Part shown: in pieces, positions 51,576 to 61,286 of the stretch | How the letters are laid out: each line of letters opens with the position of its first letter | Numbering within the stretch: the first letter of the stretch is position 1 | Origin: Verrucomicrobiia bacterium | GTDB taxonomy: Bacteria > Verrucomicrobiota > Verrucomicrobiia > Limisphaerales > JADLHS01 | NCBI GenBank assembly: GCA_023953615.1 | Contig: JAMLJH010000001.1 | Span: forward strand, 723,360 to 787,359 | Reading direction: 5' to 3' | Length of the DNA stretch: 64,000 nt | Notes under the pieces: generated by a model | What the model was told of the DNA's origin: nothing | The model's input: the letters and a program-made list of their open reading frames with translations, nothing else | The model's database searches: none | Translations under genes and position numbers: made by a program

Positions 51576-52775
51576 GTGAGTTTTGTCGCTGAGTTCAATT
51601 CCCTGCCGATTCAATCGCTGTTGCGGCGCGCGCGGGAAGCTTCCACCGCAACCGTCCGCGAAGCGCTGGGCAAATCAACGCTGTCGCTGACGGATTTCAC
51701 CCAACTGATTTCGCCGGCGGCGGGTGAAAAACTGGAAATGCTGGGACACCGTTCGCAGCAACTCACCCAGCAACGGTTCGGCAAGGTGATCCGCTTGTTC
51801 GCGCCGCTGTACCTTTCCAACGAGTGCATCAACAACTGTAAATACTGCGGTTTCTCACGTGACAACCCGATCTTGCGCGTCACCCTCTCGGTACCGGAGG
51901 CGCGCCAGGAAGCCGAGGCGCTGGCGCGTCAGGGCTTCCGCAACATCCTGCTGGTTTCGGGCGAACATCCCAAATTTGTTTCCGAGGGTTATCTCGCCGA
52001 GTGCGTGGCGGCGCTGCACGAAACCATCCCCAGCGTTTCGCTCGAAGTGGGGCCAATGGATACGGAGGCGTATCGCGACCTGGTGACGGCGGGTGCGGAT
52101 GGCTTGGTGGTTTACCAGGAAACTTACGATCGCGCGGTTTACGCGGAAATGCACACCGCCGGACCGAAGAAGAATTTTGATTGGCGACTCGAAACACCCG
52201 AGCGCGCTTACGCAGCCGGTTTCCGGCGCATTGGCATCGGCGCGCTGTACGGCTTGGCGGACTGGCGTTACGAGGCGATTTGTCTGGCCGCGCACGCGGA
52301 GTATTTGTTGCGCCATTGTTGGAAGGCGCAACTGACCCTTTCGCTGCCGCGCCTGCGACCCAGTGCCGGTGAATTTGAACCGCTCACGCACCTCAGTGAT
52401 CGCGAGCTGGTGCAACTGGTTTGCGCGTATCGCCTGATGTTTCCCGACGTGGGCATCGTGCTATCCACGCGCGAATCGGCGGCGTTGCGGGACGGCTTGA
52501 TCCCGCTGGGCATCACGTTGATGAGCGCGGGCAGTCACACGGAGCCGGGCGGTTACACGGGTGCCGGACGCGCGAAGGTGCATCAAACCGTGCAGGGACG
52601 CATCGTGAAGGTGGGCGCGAGCGAGTGGGCGGCACCTACAAACGGACATCCCACCAATGCGACCGGCCAGTTCAACATCGCGGATGAACGTTCCAGTCAA
52701 GAAGTCGCTCAATCCATCCGGCGCCTCGGCTACGAACCGGTATGGAAGGATTGGGACGTGGCGTTGACAACGTGA
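51576..52775 (+). CDS. thiH: 2-iminoacetate synthase (thiamine thiazole synthesis)
   Basis: 399 residues, GTG start. A radical-SAM barrel has the cluster motif CINNCKYC (CxxxCxxC, about residues 84-91), followed by DNPILRVTLS and SGEHPKFV, matching ThiH. It cleaves tyrosine to dehydroglycine (2-iminoacetate) and p-cresol for the thiazole ring of thiamine. The expected partner thiS is found only as a broken fragment 530 bp downstream, and thiG is not in the window, so this copy may be an orphan or work with genes elsewhere. Confidence 0.94.
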   Translation: MSFVAEFNSLPIQSLLRRAREASTATVREALGKSTLSLTDFTQLISPAAGEKLEMLGHRSQQLTQQRFGKVIRLFAPLYLSNECINNCKYCGFSRDNPILRVTLSVPEARQEAEALARQGFRNILLVSGEHPKFVSEGYLAECVAALHETIPSVSLEVGPMDTEAYRDLVTAGADGLVVYQETYDRAVYAEMHTAGPKKNFDWRLETPERAYAAGFRRIGIGALYGLADWRYEAICLAAHAEYLLRHCWKAQLTLSLPRLRPSAGEFEPLTHLSDRELVQLVCAYRLMFPDVGIVLSTRESAALRDGLIPLGITLMSAGSHTEPGGYTGAGRAKVHQTVQGRIVKVGASEWAAPTNGHPTNATGQFNIADERSSQEVAQSIRRLGYEPVWKDWDVALTT

Positions 52776-52799
52776 CCGGCGCGAGCCAGCGTATCACCC

Positions 52800-53303
52800 A
52801 TGAACAGAAAGAAAATAATCACTACTGTTCTTGTTGGAATGTTGGCGCTGATTGGTATGGGGGCCATCGTGCCCTTCCTGTTTGCCCGCGCTTCTAACTG
52901 CGGCGGTAACAGCGCGACCCTGGTCAACTGCAAACAAATCCTGCTCACAGCTCAACTATTCGAAGCAACCAACTCGTTTTTCCTCGCGGCGACTCAGATG
53001 CGTTCGATTGAGCGCGAGCAATTCCTAAAACTTAGCGCGAATTCTTGGACCGGCGATGCGCGGTATTGGGTGCGCACCAACGGTCTGAATTTGACGAGCC
53101 CCACTCAAATCGTGGTTTTCTGCGACCAAATGTTCGCCAATGTGCCGCAACCCACCCTCTGGAATCTCTTTCGCCGCAATCCGGCTCACGCGATTGGCTT
53201 TGCTGACGGCACGACCGGTTTGATGACACCCGAAGCCTACGCGCGACTCGACAAAACGGACTTTGCTCCGATTGCCAACTTGAAAGAAATTCATCAACCG
53301 TGA
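52800..53303 (+). CDS. Pilin-like membrane-anchored protein
   Basis: 167 residues. MNRKKIITTVLVGMLALIGM begins a single N-terminal helix with charged leader but lacks the Glu of true prepilins. Positions 32-52 (SNCGGNSATLVNCKQILLTA) and the later HAIGFADGTTGLMTP resemble the H-x-G-G/FADG region at the end of verrucomicrobial pilin-like proteins. Not a thiamine enzyme, although it sits between thiH and the thiS fragment; its stop overlaps the next GTG (GTGA). Confidence 0.6.
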   Translation: MNRKKIITTVLVGMLALIGMGAIVPFLFARASNCGGNSATLVNCKQILLTAQLFEATNSFFLAATQMRSIEREQFLKLSANSWTGDARYWVRTNGLNLTSPTQIVVFCDQMFANVPQPTLWNLFRRNPAHAIGFADGTTGLMTPEAYARLDKTDFAPIANLKEIHQP

Positions 53304-53425
53304 ACGCCATCATCGCCAACGGTCAAACCATCACGACCAAGCTTCCCTGCACCATTGAGGAATTTTTGGTCGCGCAAAAACTGTTGCCGCGCCGCGTCGT
53401 GGTGGAGCACAACGGCGAGGCCGGA
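53300..53425 (+). pseudogene. thiS: thiS, 5' fragment only
   Basis: GTG start coupled to the previous stop. The first ~42 residues read VNAIIANGQTITTKLPCTIE and RRVVVEHNGEA, the beta-grasp start of ThiS, the sulfur carrier for thiazole synthesis. The family then requires about 25 more residues ending in Gly-Gly. Here the sequence turns into the antisense of an IS4-type transposase start and the frame runs on without a GG end. ThiS activity is therefore lost unless another copy exists. Confidence 0.8.
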
Positions 53426-53429
53426 GCGC

Positions 53430-53650
53430 CGTCGCAACGCGCCACATACGTCGTTGAGACCGAGGCTGTGGGTGATTTGGGCGTAGAGCAGGCTGACGAC
53501 ATGACTCCACGGGCTGAACGTGCGGCACCGATCTGCCACGCCGGTTTCGCGCGCCAGACGCGGCACCAGATGCGGCGGAATGAAGTGTCAAACTTGCCGC
53601 AAGAGCGAGAACTTGCCGGCGGTTGGCTTGATGGTGGTTTTCCTTTTCAT
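53430..53650 (-). mobile_element. IS4-type transposase 5' remnant
   Basis: From ATG 53650 the minus strand reads MKRKTTIKPTAGKFSLLRQV, a TGA stop, then HFIPPHLVPRLARETGVADR, then CRTFSPWSHVVSLLYAQITH and SLGLNDVCGALRRRSG. This is the N-terminal domain (DUF4372-like) of IS4-family transposases as I remember them. An in-frame TGA replaces the usual Cys/Leu codon, and the catalytic DDE domain is absent; sequence stops inside thiS. An AAGGAAGGG ribosome site precedes the ATG. Confidence 0.75.
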
Positions 53651-53704
53651 GCCCTTCCTTGTGGCAGGGCGCAAACCCGCAAGCCAACCTTTTTTATCCC
53701 TTAA

Positions 53705-54125
53705 CCCTGTGAGTCAGCAGTGTACTAAAATCACAAATTCCGAAGAAATTTTAGGTGTGCGTCAGCTCTGCACGGCACTTTCACGGCATCACTTACCACT
53801 CCGGTTCCAATCGCGAAATTTCATCTGTTGCTACCAACCCATTGTGGTCGGGGGTTGGGTCGCAGTACGCCTCGCTTAATCAGAATCCCAATCCACAGAC
53901 AGCGAAATCAATGCGGACGCAGGTTCGTTGGCACTGATAAAAACCAGGTGGCGCTGACAATCCTGGCTAAAAAATTGTGCACTGCTGTAAACTCATCGTC
54001 ATGGCCGATTTCATGTCAGGCACTGTATTCCTGATAAAACCGGATGCTTGAGTGGCTCAAAATTTCGCTCTCGTTTGCTCCGGCGGGCTGTTACGTTGGC
54101 CGAAGTCGCCAAGGCGATCCACTAT
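53705..54125. other. A+T-richer spacer before the helicase gene
   Basis: About 420 bp with no credible gene and lower G+C than its flanks, possibly the rest of the decayed insertion (left end unknown) plus the promoter and 5' leader of the helicase. The open frame to 54048 upstream of the helicase ATG is unlike the family. Confidence 0.5.
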
Positions 54126-56261
54126 ATGACATCCAAATCCTTCGCCGATCTCGGCCTCTCTCCGGAACTGCTCAAAGCCGTCGCCAAGCTGGGCTTCGAG
54201 CAGGCTTCACCCATTCAGGCCGAATCCATTCCCGTGCTTTTATCGGGGCGCGATCTGGTGGGGCAATCGCAAACCGGCTCCGGAAAAACGGCGGCGTTCG
54301 GCATCCCCGCCATTGAAAAGACTGATCCAAATTTGCGCGCGGTGCAGGTCTTGATCCTTTGTCCCACGCGCGAGTTGGCGGTGCAGGTTTCGGGCGAGAT
54401 TCACAAACTCGCGCTGTTCAAACGCGGGATTCAAGCATTGCCCATCTACGGCGGACAATCTTACGAGCGGCAGTTCTACGGCCTTAACCAGGGCGCGCAA
54501 ATCGTCATCGGCACGCCGGGACGGCTGCTGGATCATTTGCGCCGCCGTACCTTGCGACTCGACGCGGTCAAAGTGGTGGTGCTGGATGAAGCGGACGTCA
54601 TGTTGGACATGGGTTTCCGCGACGACATCGAGGCGATTCTGCAAACGGTGCCGACCGCGCGACAGACCGCATTTTTCTCCGCCACGATGCCGCGCTCCAT
54701 TCGCGAGCTGATCGAGAAATACGCGCGGACGCCACAGAGCATCCAAATTGAACAGAAGGCGGTGACGGTGGCGACGGTCGAGCAGATTTATTACGAGGTG
54801 GATCGTCGGTTCAAAATCGAATTGCTGACGCGCCTGATTGATCTGCACGACCTCAAGCTGGGCATCATTTTTTGCAACACCAAACGCATGGTGGACGACC
54901 TCGTGGATCAGTTGGAAGCTCAGGGATATCAAGCGGACCGGCTGCACGGCGACATGACTCAGGCCATGCGCGATCGGGTCATGAACAAGTTCCGCAAGTC
55001 GGGCATGAAATTTCTGGTGGCCACGGACATCGCGGCGCGGGGTATTGACGTGGACGATGTGCAGGTGGTGTTCAATTATGATCTGCCCTACGACGTGGAA
55101 GATTACGTGCATCGCATCGGTCGCACCGGGCGGGCGGGTCGCAGCGGGCGGGCGATCTCCTTTGTCTCCGGGCGCGAGTTATTTCAAATCCGCAACATCG
55201 AGCGCTACACCAATCAGCGCATTCAGCGCGGTCGCATTCCAACCGCCGCTGAAGTTGAAGACGCGCGGGAGGATTTGTTTCTCGGAAAAATTCGCACGGC
55301 TTTGGGGGCGGGCGATTTCAAGCGAAATGAATTTTTGGTGGAACGCTTGTTGGAAGAGGGTTTTTCTTCCGCGGACATCGCCAGCGCCTGTCTAACGCTT
55401 TTGCAGACGGAATCCGGCGATGAACCTGCCGGCGCCACGAAATCAGAACCGCCAAAACGAGCGGCCCGGTTTGATGCCGACACCCGGCGCCCGGATCGTC
55501 GCGGTCCCACTGAAAATCGCGGCGTCCAGACGGATCGCAGGGAGCGGACGCGGTCGCCATTTCGACCGGATGCATCCAAGCCAACCGCGCCTTCCAGTTG
55601 GTCACGTCCGGCGGCAACGGCTCCCGATCAGAGTCGGGTGAAAGCAGCGCCACCGCGCAACACCACCGCACCCGTGACTACTTCGACTCCGGCGGAAAAC
55701 CCGGTCAAGACTGTGGTTGGCGAGCCGCAATCGCCCGCTTCAGCCAAAGCTCCCGGTTCTGATGTACCTCCACCGCCCGCCAAACCTCGAGTCGTACCGC
55801 CTCGTCCGACCCCGGTTTCCACCGCACCGGAAAGCAAAGCGCCAGCGGCACCGACAAAAGCCGCGGCGGTGAAAACTTACTCTGATGAAGAAATTCTGGC
55901 TTCGGTAAAGTCGCCAATGCCAGTTCCCGCAAAGTCCGGCAGCTCACCCCATTTACCACCTTGGGCCACAAAGAAGCGCGACCGCGTTCCGCCGGCGAAA
56001 GCTCCGCGCCCGAGTCGCGCGACGCCCAAGCACCAGACGCGGCTGTGGATGAGTCTCGGGGCCGCGCATCAGATCCGGCCGGCGGATATCGTGACGGCCA
56101 TTTCCGGGGAAACGGGTTTGCCCGCCAAAGTGGTCGGCACGGTGGACATTCGGGAAAAGCATTTGTTCGTGGACGTGGACCAGGAGAACGCCAACATCAT
56201 TGTGTCCCGACTCAAACGCGCGCAAATCAAAGGTCACAAGGTGAAGGTCAAAGTGGCCTGA
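54126..56261 (+). CDS. deaD: DEAD-box ATP-dependent RNA helicase
   Basis: 711 residues, CsdA/DeaD type. SFADLGLSPELLKAV and SPIQAESIP (Q motif), SQTGSGKT (Walker A, about 47), PTRELAVQ, DEAD (about 154), SAT, IIFCNTKR, and HRIGRTGRAGRSG (about 328) are all intact. A 200-residue Pro/Ala-rich low-complexity linker (about 430-620) follows, then a DbpA-like RNA-binding domain (about 640-711, SLGAAHQIRPADIVTAISGE). It probably unwinds structured RNA in ribosome assembly or cold adaptation. Confidence 0.95.
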   Translation: MTSKSFADLGLSPELLKAVAKLGFEQASPIQAESIPVLLSGRDLVGQSQTGSGKTAAFGIPAIEKTDPNLRAVQVLILCPTRELAVQVSGEIHKLALFKRGIQALPIYGGQSYERQFYGLNQGAQIVIGTPGRLLDHLRRRTLRLDAVKVVVLDEADVMLDMGFRDDIEAILQTVPTARQTAFFSATMPRSIRELIEKYARTPQSIQIEQKAVTVATVEQIYYEVDRRFKIELLTRLIDLHDLKLGIIFCNTKRMVDDLVDQLEAQGYQADRLHGDMTQAMRDRVMNKFRKSGMKFLVATDIAARGIDVDDVQVVFNYDLPYDVEDYVHRIGRTGRAGRSGRAISFVSGRELFQIRNIERYTNQRIQRGRIPTAAEVEDAREDLFLGKIRTALGAGDFKRNEFLVERLLEEGFSSADIASACLTLLQTESGDEPAGATKSEPPKRAARFDADTRRPDRRGPTENRGVQTDRRERTRSPFRPDASKPTAPSSWSRPAATAPDQSRVKAAPPRNTTAPVTTSTPAENPVKTVVGEPQSPASAKAPGSDVPPPPAKPRVVPPRPTPVSTAPESKAPAAPTKAAAVKTYSDEEILASVKSPMPVPAKSGSSPHLPPWATKKRDRVPPAKAPRPSRATPKHQTRLWMSLGAAHQIRPADIVTAISGETGLPAKVVGTVDIREKHLFVDVDQENANIIVSRLKRAQIKGHKVKVKVA

Positions 56262-56272
56262 ACTGGCGCGCT

Positions 56273-56297
56273 AAAACCAACCGCTTCATCCGGTTGG
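56273..56297 (-). terminator. Probable intrinsic terminator of the AEP operon
   Basis: On the minus strand: arms CCAACCG and CGGTTGG around a 7-base loop, followed by TTTTAG. It lies just after the phnW stop. The T-run is short, so efficiency is uncertain. Confidence 0.5.
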
Positions 56298-56300
56298 AAG

Positions 56301-57422
56301 TTACGCGGGCAGCGGCACGGGTAATTCCAATTCGTGCAAGGTTTCGGCGATCGCCGTCAAGAGCGACCGGATTTCCGCTGCGCCAATGCGGCCGATGTTG
56401 CCAATGCGGAAACAGTCGAGACGGGTGAGCTTGCCGGGATAAATCACGAAACCCTTCTCGAAGAGGCGTTGGTAAAAATCGGCAAAGTGAAAACGCGCGT
56501 CGGTTGGATAATGAAACGTGGTGATGATGTAGCTTTGCGTTTCGGGCGCGAGATACGGACGGAAACCCAGCTTGCGCATGCCGGTGACCAGCAGTTGATG
56601 GTTGGCCGCATAACGTCGCCCGCGTCCGGTCACGCCGCCTTCCGCCTCCAATTCCCGCAGCGCCTGATCAAACGCGAGCAGCGCATGGGTCGGAGGCGTA
56701 AAACGAAACTGCCCGTCCTTTTCCAACCCTTGCCATTGCGCAAATAAGTCCAGGCTCAATGTGCGCGCCCGCCCGGCGGTTGCTGCTAAAACTTCACGTC
56801 GCGCGAGCACAAAGGAAAAGCCCGGCACGCCTTCAATGCACTTGTTGGCCGAGGAAATCAGGTAATCAATTCCCGCCGCCGCCAGGTCCAGTGGGATCGC
56901 GCCGAAACTGCTCATGGCGTCCACAATGAAACTGCGGCGCTGCCGGCGAACCAGTTCACCGATTTTCTCAATGGGATTCAGAATGCCAGTTGTCGTTTCA
57001 CAATGCACCGCCACGACATGCGTGATGGATTGGTCTTGCGCCAATGCGTGATCCAGCGCCGCCAAATCCGGCAATTGATTTTCCTCCGTACGCAACAGCG
57101 TAGTGGCAAGGTGATGACGCGCGGCCATGGTGGCAATGCGTTCGCCATACACGCCATTGATGAGGATCAGGATTTTTCCGTCAGTTGGGATTGCGGAACT
57201 GATCACGGATTCCACGCCAAACGTGCCGCTACCCTGCATCAAAACCGCTTCGTATCCGGCCGCCTGACTGACGCCGCCGAGTTGCAGCAACCGCTCGCGA
57301 ATGTCGCGGACCAACGCGATAAACCGCGGGTCCCGCGAACCGGCATCATGCCCCATGGCTTGCTTGACCGTGGAACTGGTGGTCAGCGGGCCGGGAGTGA
57401 ACAGCAGTTTATCGGCGCTCAT
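56301..57422 (-). CDS. phnW: 2-aminoethylphosphonate:pyruvate transaminase
   Basis: 373 residues, fold-type I PLP enzyme. [21 protein letters not shown] is the family start, [17 protein letters not shown] the cofactor site, [17 protein letters not shown] the Asp region, and [16 protein letters not shown] holds the PLP lysine. In this context it runs in the biosynthetic direction, aminating phosphonoacetaldehyde to 2-aminoethylphosphonate (AEP). Its ATG overlaps the stop of the upstream decarboxylase gene by 4 bp (ATGA). Confidence 0.92.
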   Translation of the reverse strand: MSADKLLFTPGPLTTSSTVKQAMGHDAGSRDPRFIALVRDIRERLLQLGGVSQAAGYEAVLMQGSGTFGVESVISSAIPTDGKILILINGVYGERIATMAARHHLATTLLRTEENQLPDLAALDHALAQDQSITHVVAVHCETTTGILNPIEKIGELVRRQRRSFIVDAMSSFGAIPLDLAAAGIDYLISSANKCIEGVPGFSFVLARREVLAATAGRARTLSLDLFAQWQGLEKDGQFRFTPPTHALLAFDQALRELEAEGGVTGRGRRYAANHQLLVTGMRKLGFRPYLAPETQSYIITTFHYPTDARFHFADFYQRLFEKGFVIYPGKLTRLDCFRIGNIGRIGAAEIRSLLTAIAETLHELELPVPLPA

Positions 57423-58591
57423 GCGGCTGATGCAACGGAGGGTTGATTGGAGCGCAGGAACTGCATAAACCGCTCCTTCACTTCATGCGGCGGCACCGTC
57501 GGGCGCCCGATGCTCTTGGGCGAGCCTGGTTTGATTTTAATGTGCAACAACGATGGCCCGGGAGTCTGCCGCAAATGGCGCAGGCTCGCCCGCACGTCGT
57601 CCGCGCGATCCGCGGCGTGCGCATTTTGATAATTGGTGGCCGCCGCGATGGCGGCGAACCGCGCCACGGGCGAGGAGGTTTGCTGGCCGCCGGTGGAGTC
57701 ATGCACTTCGTTGTCGAGCACGATGTGCAGTAAATTTTTCGGTTGGTAATAGCCAATGCTGGCGAAGTTGCCCAGCTTCATCAGGGCGGCGCCGTCGCCG
57801 TCCAGCACTACGACTGGCTGGTGCGGCAGGACGTGCGCAATGCCAAAACCAATGGCCGAAGCCGTGCCCATGCCGCCCACGACGTAAAGCTGGTTCGCGC
57901 GATCCGCCAGCGTGAACAACTCGCGCCCCGTCATGCCCGTGGTCGCCACCATGGCTTCCCGTCCGCTCAGTTCGCTAAGGATCAATTCGATGGCCTGGGT
58001 GCGCGTCAGCCGTTCGGTGGATGACGCGGCGGCGCTGAATTGCGTCGCGGTATTGACCACGGTGATCTGCGGGCGCCGCGTTAATTGATGCGGCGCGACG
58101 GTGTCCTTTTTCATCACGAGCGCGAACGGTCGTTGTCGTTCCGTCAGGCTGGTTTCGACCTGCGCCATCACCGTTGGAATTTCCGCTTCGGTGGCGGGAA
58201 ACGGCAGCCAGGGAATTTCAATCGCTTCCAGCAATCGGTGCGTTACGTGCCCCATGTGAACGTGCTGCGGTTCGTCATCCACGCCGGGTTGCCCGCGCCA
58301 GGTCGTGATCAGCAACGTGGGCACGCGAAACGGATGGTTGAGCGACGTCAACGGATTCACCATGTTCCCGAGGCCTGAGTTCTGGCACATCGTCACGGTC
58401 TTGCGTCCGCCAAGGTAGGCGCCCAGCGTGAAGCCGACGGCTTCGCCTTCGCTGGTGGCGCCGACGTAATCCAGCGACGGATCATCAATGACGTAATTGA
58501 TGAACGGTTTGAGGAACGAGCACGGCACGCCGGCATATTGCGCGTAATTCAGGCCGCGCAGGTGTTCAATGAAGAAGCGGGCATTCAGCAT
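57419..58591 (-). CDS. Phosphonopyruvate decarboxylase
   Basis: 390 residues of thiamine-diphosphate-dependent type. [18 protein letters not shown] opens the PYR domain; [20 protein letters not shown] has the conserved Glu that activates ThDP; the C-terminal PP domain has [15 protein letters not shown], the GDG(x)-type Mg/diphosphate motif. It converts phosphonopyruvate to phosphonoacetaldehyde, making the unfavourable mutase step irreversible. The ATG at 58591 starts 2 bp after the mutase stop and is preferred to an upstream start at 58645, which would overlap that gene. Confidence 0.93.
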   Translation of the reverse strand: MLNARFFIEHLRGLNYAQYAGVPCSFLKPFINYVIDDPSLDYVGATSEGEAVGFTLGAYLGGRKTVTMCQNSGLGNMVNPLTSLNHPFRVPTLLITTWRGQPGVDDEPQHVHMGHVTHRLLEAIEIPWLPFPATEAEIPTVMAQVETSLTERQRPFALVMKKDTVAPHQLTRRPQITVVNTATQFSAAASSTERLTRTQAIELILSELSGREAMVATTGMTGRELFTLADRANQLYVVGGMGTASAIGFGIAHVLPHQPVVVLDGDGAALMKLGNFASIGYYQPKNLLHIVLDNEVHDSTGGQQTSSPVARFAAIAAATNYQNAHAADRADDVRASLRHLRQTPGPSLLHIKIKPGSPKSIGRPTVPPHEVKERFMQFLRSNQPSVASAA

Positions 58592-58593
58592 GG

Positions 58594-60198
58594 TTAGAAA
58601 TTTTGGGCTTCGAGCAACGTCTCGGCGTTGTCCACATCGAGCCAATGGCCGGTGATGAAATGCACCTTGATCGGCGTCGGTTGCGCGAGCAGGTGTCGGA
58701 ACAGAGCGTCAAAGCGCAATTGGTTAAAGTCCGGTCGCTTTGCCAACTCGGCCAGGGCCGTTCGCAAGCGCTGCGAGCCGGCGGCGGTGGTTTTGATCAA
58801 ACCAATCCACTCGCCGGTGATTTTATCTTTCGGCAAATCAGCCCCCACAGTTTCCAGCATGACGTCGTCCTCGGAGTATTTGAGCGAGAACGGGCGGTTG
58901 GTGGTCACGTAATCCATCTGTCCCACGGGCGGACGTTGCTGCCAGTTCGCGTCCACCACCACCACGATGTCGTGCGGGTCCGCCAGCAGGTTGCTCAGGA
59001 TGTAACGGCGGAACAAAATGTCGCCAAACGTCAGCACCACTTCGCCGGTGATCCATTCCGCCGCTTTTTGCAACGAAGCCAGTTCCGCCGTGGTTGCATA
59101 CGCGTCGTTATCCACGAACGTCACCTCGGGCGCGCGCACCTCATTTTTGGCGAAGCCGCGGACCACGACGATTTCCTTGATGCGTTCCGCGCGCAGGTCG
59201 GAAACGAGCTTGTGCAACAAGGGCGTGTTTCCGATCCGCACCATTGCTTTGGGAGCGGTGCGGGTGACTTCGCCCAGTTCGGCGCCTTGCGAAGCGGCCA
59301 GAATGATGGCGCGCGCAAATTCCGCCTTGCGCGGCAGGTAACGATCCTCGGCCGCCGCCAGTTCATCCGCGCGTTGCAGACGGAACACTTCTTTCACCGT
59401 CGCGATTTTGTCCTCGACGCTGACCAGCGAGCGCTGTTGAAAAATGGTGCGCGACACGTTTTGCATCGCCGTGATGGCAGCGCGGCAATTGTGGTTCGCC
59501 CAAATGACGAGGTTGTATCCGGCTTGCTCCAGTTGCTCCACTGGCGTGGCGTAATACGTGGTCGGCACGCAGACGAGCGGACATCGCTTTTGCCAGGCCC
59601 GCCCGAACGCCAGCACCTGGTCCGGCGTTTTCTTTTTGCTGTGGATGAGCAAAGCGTCCGCCCCGGCGGCATGATACGATTCCGCACGCCGCAGCATTTC
59701 ATCCAGTCCCCACCCCGCGATGAACGCTTCCAGTCGCGCCACCACGCAAAAATCCGGATCGCTCTGCGCGTCCTTCATGGATTTGATTTTGCCGGCGAAC
59801 TCATTCAGCTCGGCCAGCGCCTGTTTTTCGCCCCCAATGAAGGAGTTGGTTTTGGGAAAGAGTTTGTCTTCGATGCACACCGCCGCGCAACCGCGTTGCT
59901 CGAGTTTGCGCACGAGCCGGCGGGCGTTGTTGAAGTTGCCAAAGCCGGTGTCGCCATCGAGCAAAATGGGAATGTTCGTGGCGTCGCTCATGAACTCGAC
60001 CACCTCGAGCACCTGCGTCCAACTGGCTTCGTTGTTGTCACGCACCCCGAGTGCAGCGGAGATGGAAAGGCCGCTGGCCCAGATGCCTTTGAACCCGGCC
60101 TCCGCCACGATGGTGGCGCTGAGACCATTGTGTGCTTCCATCAGGAATTCAAGGTGGCCAGACTGCAACAAGCGACGAAATTGCGTCGTTTTCTTCAT
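58594..60198 (-). CDS. PEP mutase fused to a nucleotidyltransferase
   Basis: 534 residues. Residues 1-280 are phosphoenolpyruvate mutase: [16 protein letters not shown] binds Mg, and [10 protein letters not shown] (about 117-126) is the loop motif that distinguishes mutase from isocitrate-lyase-type lyases. Residues about 290-530 are an NTP_transf_3 domain ([51 protein letters not shown]), which probably activates AEP as CMP-AEP; nucleotidyl activation by such domains is established for some bacterial phosphonate pathways. Its glycine loop is not the textbook GxGxR. ATG 60198 follows an upstream TTG. Confidence 0.93.
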   Translation of the reverse strand: MKKTTQFRRLLQSGHLEFLMEAHNGLSATIVAEAGFKGIWASGLSISAALGVRDNNEASWTQVLEVVEFMSDATNIPILLDGDTGFGNFNNARRLVRKLEQRGCAAVCIEDKLFPKTNSFIGGEKQALAELNEFAGKIKSMKDAQSDPDFCVVARLEAFIAGWGLDEMLRRAESYHAAGADALLIHSKKKTPDQVLAFGRAWQKRCPLVCVPTTYYATPVEQLEQAGYNLVIWANHNCRAAITAMQNVSRTIFQQRSLVSVEDKIATVKEVFRLQRADELAAAEDRYLPRKAEFARAIILAASQGAELGEVTRTAPKAMVRIGNTPLLHKLVSDLRAERIKEIVVVRGFAKNEVRAPEVTFVDNDAYATTAELASLQKAAEWITGEVVLTFGDILFRRYILSNLLADPHDIVVVVDANWQQRPPVGQMDYVTTNRPFSLKYSEDDVMLETVGADLPKDKITGEWIGLIKTTAAGSQRLRTALAELAKRPDFNQLRFDALFRHLLAQPTPIKVHFITGHWLDVDNAETLLEAQNF

Positions 60199-60326
60199 CA
60201 AAAAGCTTGTAAGCTTGCCTTGCCACCCCGGGATGACGCAACATCATTTGCAGGACGAGCGGCGTTGGACGCATCCAGTCCGGATTTGAGCTGGTCGCCA
60301 CCCGCTCCATGATTCATTCATAACTT
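60199..60326. promoter_or_regulatory. Divergent promoter region of the phosphonate cluster
   Basis: 128 bp between the starts of the mutase and oxygenase genes, so both arms of the cluster probably share control. It contains a direct repeat AAGCTTGTAAGCTTG next to the mutase start. No known operator is recognised. Confidence 0.45.
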
Positions 60327-61094
60327 ATGAAAACCGCCACTACTTCCGAGCCGACGTTGGGCCGCGCCGAAATTGAAAGCATCATCGCCAATCAGGTTGC
60401 CAAATTGGACGCCGCGGCGTTGCGAAAAACCTATTACGATCAGGATGAGTTTCTGATCCTCGATAATTTTCTGCCGCCGGAAATCATGGCGCAATGGGAT
60501 GCGCAATTATCCGCGCTGCGACCGCGCTTGCATCGCAGTTTCATTCCGAAGCACAAGAAAGGGGGCAGCGTGGCCTACGACACGGTCTGCGAACTCGCGC
60601 CCGCCATGAACGCCGTTTATCAAAGTCCCGCGTTGCTTGGCCTGCTGAAAAACATCACCGATGCCGAAATGAAGGAATGTCCCGACTCGGACCTGCATCG
60701 TTGCGCGCTCTACGCCTACACCGAGGAGGGCGACCACATCGGCTGGCACTACGACACCTCGTATTACAAGGATCGCCGGTGGACGTTGCTGGTCGGCTTT
60801 CGAGACAACTCCAGCGCGCGGCTCGTGTGCAAATTACACACAAAAAATCCCGGACATAAACCGGAAGAGTTGAGCCTGCAAGTCCCGTCCGGCACGCTCG
60901 TGCTGTTCAACGGCGACAAGGTGTACCACGCGGTGACGCCGACGAAGGCCAACGAAGAACGGTTCATGGTTTCGATGCAATACGTCACGTCGGGCGAGAT
61001 GAATCCGTTCATGCGGTTTGTGTCAAACATGAAAGACTCCATCGCTTACTTTGGCCTGAAACACGTCTTCCTCGGTGGCAAAAAGAAGCCATAG
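60327..61094 (+). CDS. 2-oxoglutarate/Fe(II)-dependent oxygenase
   Basis: 255 residues, double-stranded beta-helix oxygenase. GWHYDTSYY gives the HxD iron ligands, GDKVYHAVTP the distal His and EERFMVSM the 2-oxoglutarate-binding Arg; length is normal. In phosphonate clusters such oxygenases hydroxylate AEP or its precursors (for example PhnY-type). Its position, divergent from the mutase, suggests it tailors the phosphonate head group, but lipid or protein substrates are also possible. Confidence 0.88.
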   Translation: MKTATTSEPTLGRAEIESIIANQVAKLDAAALRKTYYDQDEFLILDNFLPPEIMAQWDAQLSALRPRLHRSFIPKHKKGGSVAYDTVCELAPAMNAVYQSPALLGLLKNITDAEMKECPDSDLHRCALYAYTEEGDHIGWHYDTSYYKDRRWTLLVGFRDNSSARLVCKLHTKNPGHKPEELSLQVPSGTLVLFNGDKVYHAVTPTKANEERFMVSMQYVTSGEMNPFMRFVSNMKDSIAYFGLKHVFLGGKKKP

Positions 61095-61286
61095 ACCGGG
61101 TGTGGTGAGAAATACCCTTTGCAGCGAGGTGCGCGGGCCGGGTCAGCGAATCGAGCGCATTGGCGTTTCGCTTTGCGTCCGTCCTTCGTCCCTTTGCTGC
61201 CGCCGGTTAATGGTGGAAGCGCGGACGGCGGCGGTCACAGCTCAAAACCTCGCGCGGTTTTGTGAATCAGGATACTTCCGTCCATC

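Noticed and set aside
53300..53704. A 134-residue ThiS-like protein
   Set aside because: Only the first ~42 residues match ThiS. The rest is antisense of a transposase start and lacks the terminal Gly-Gly.
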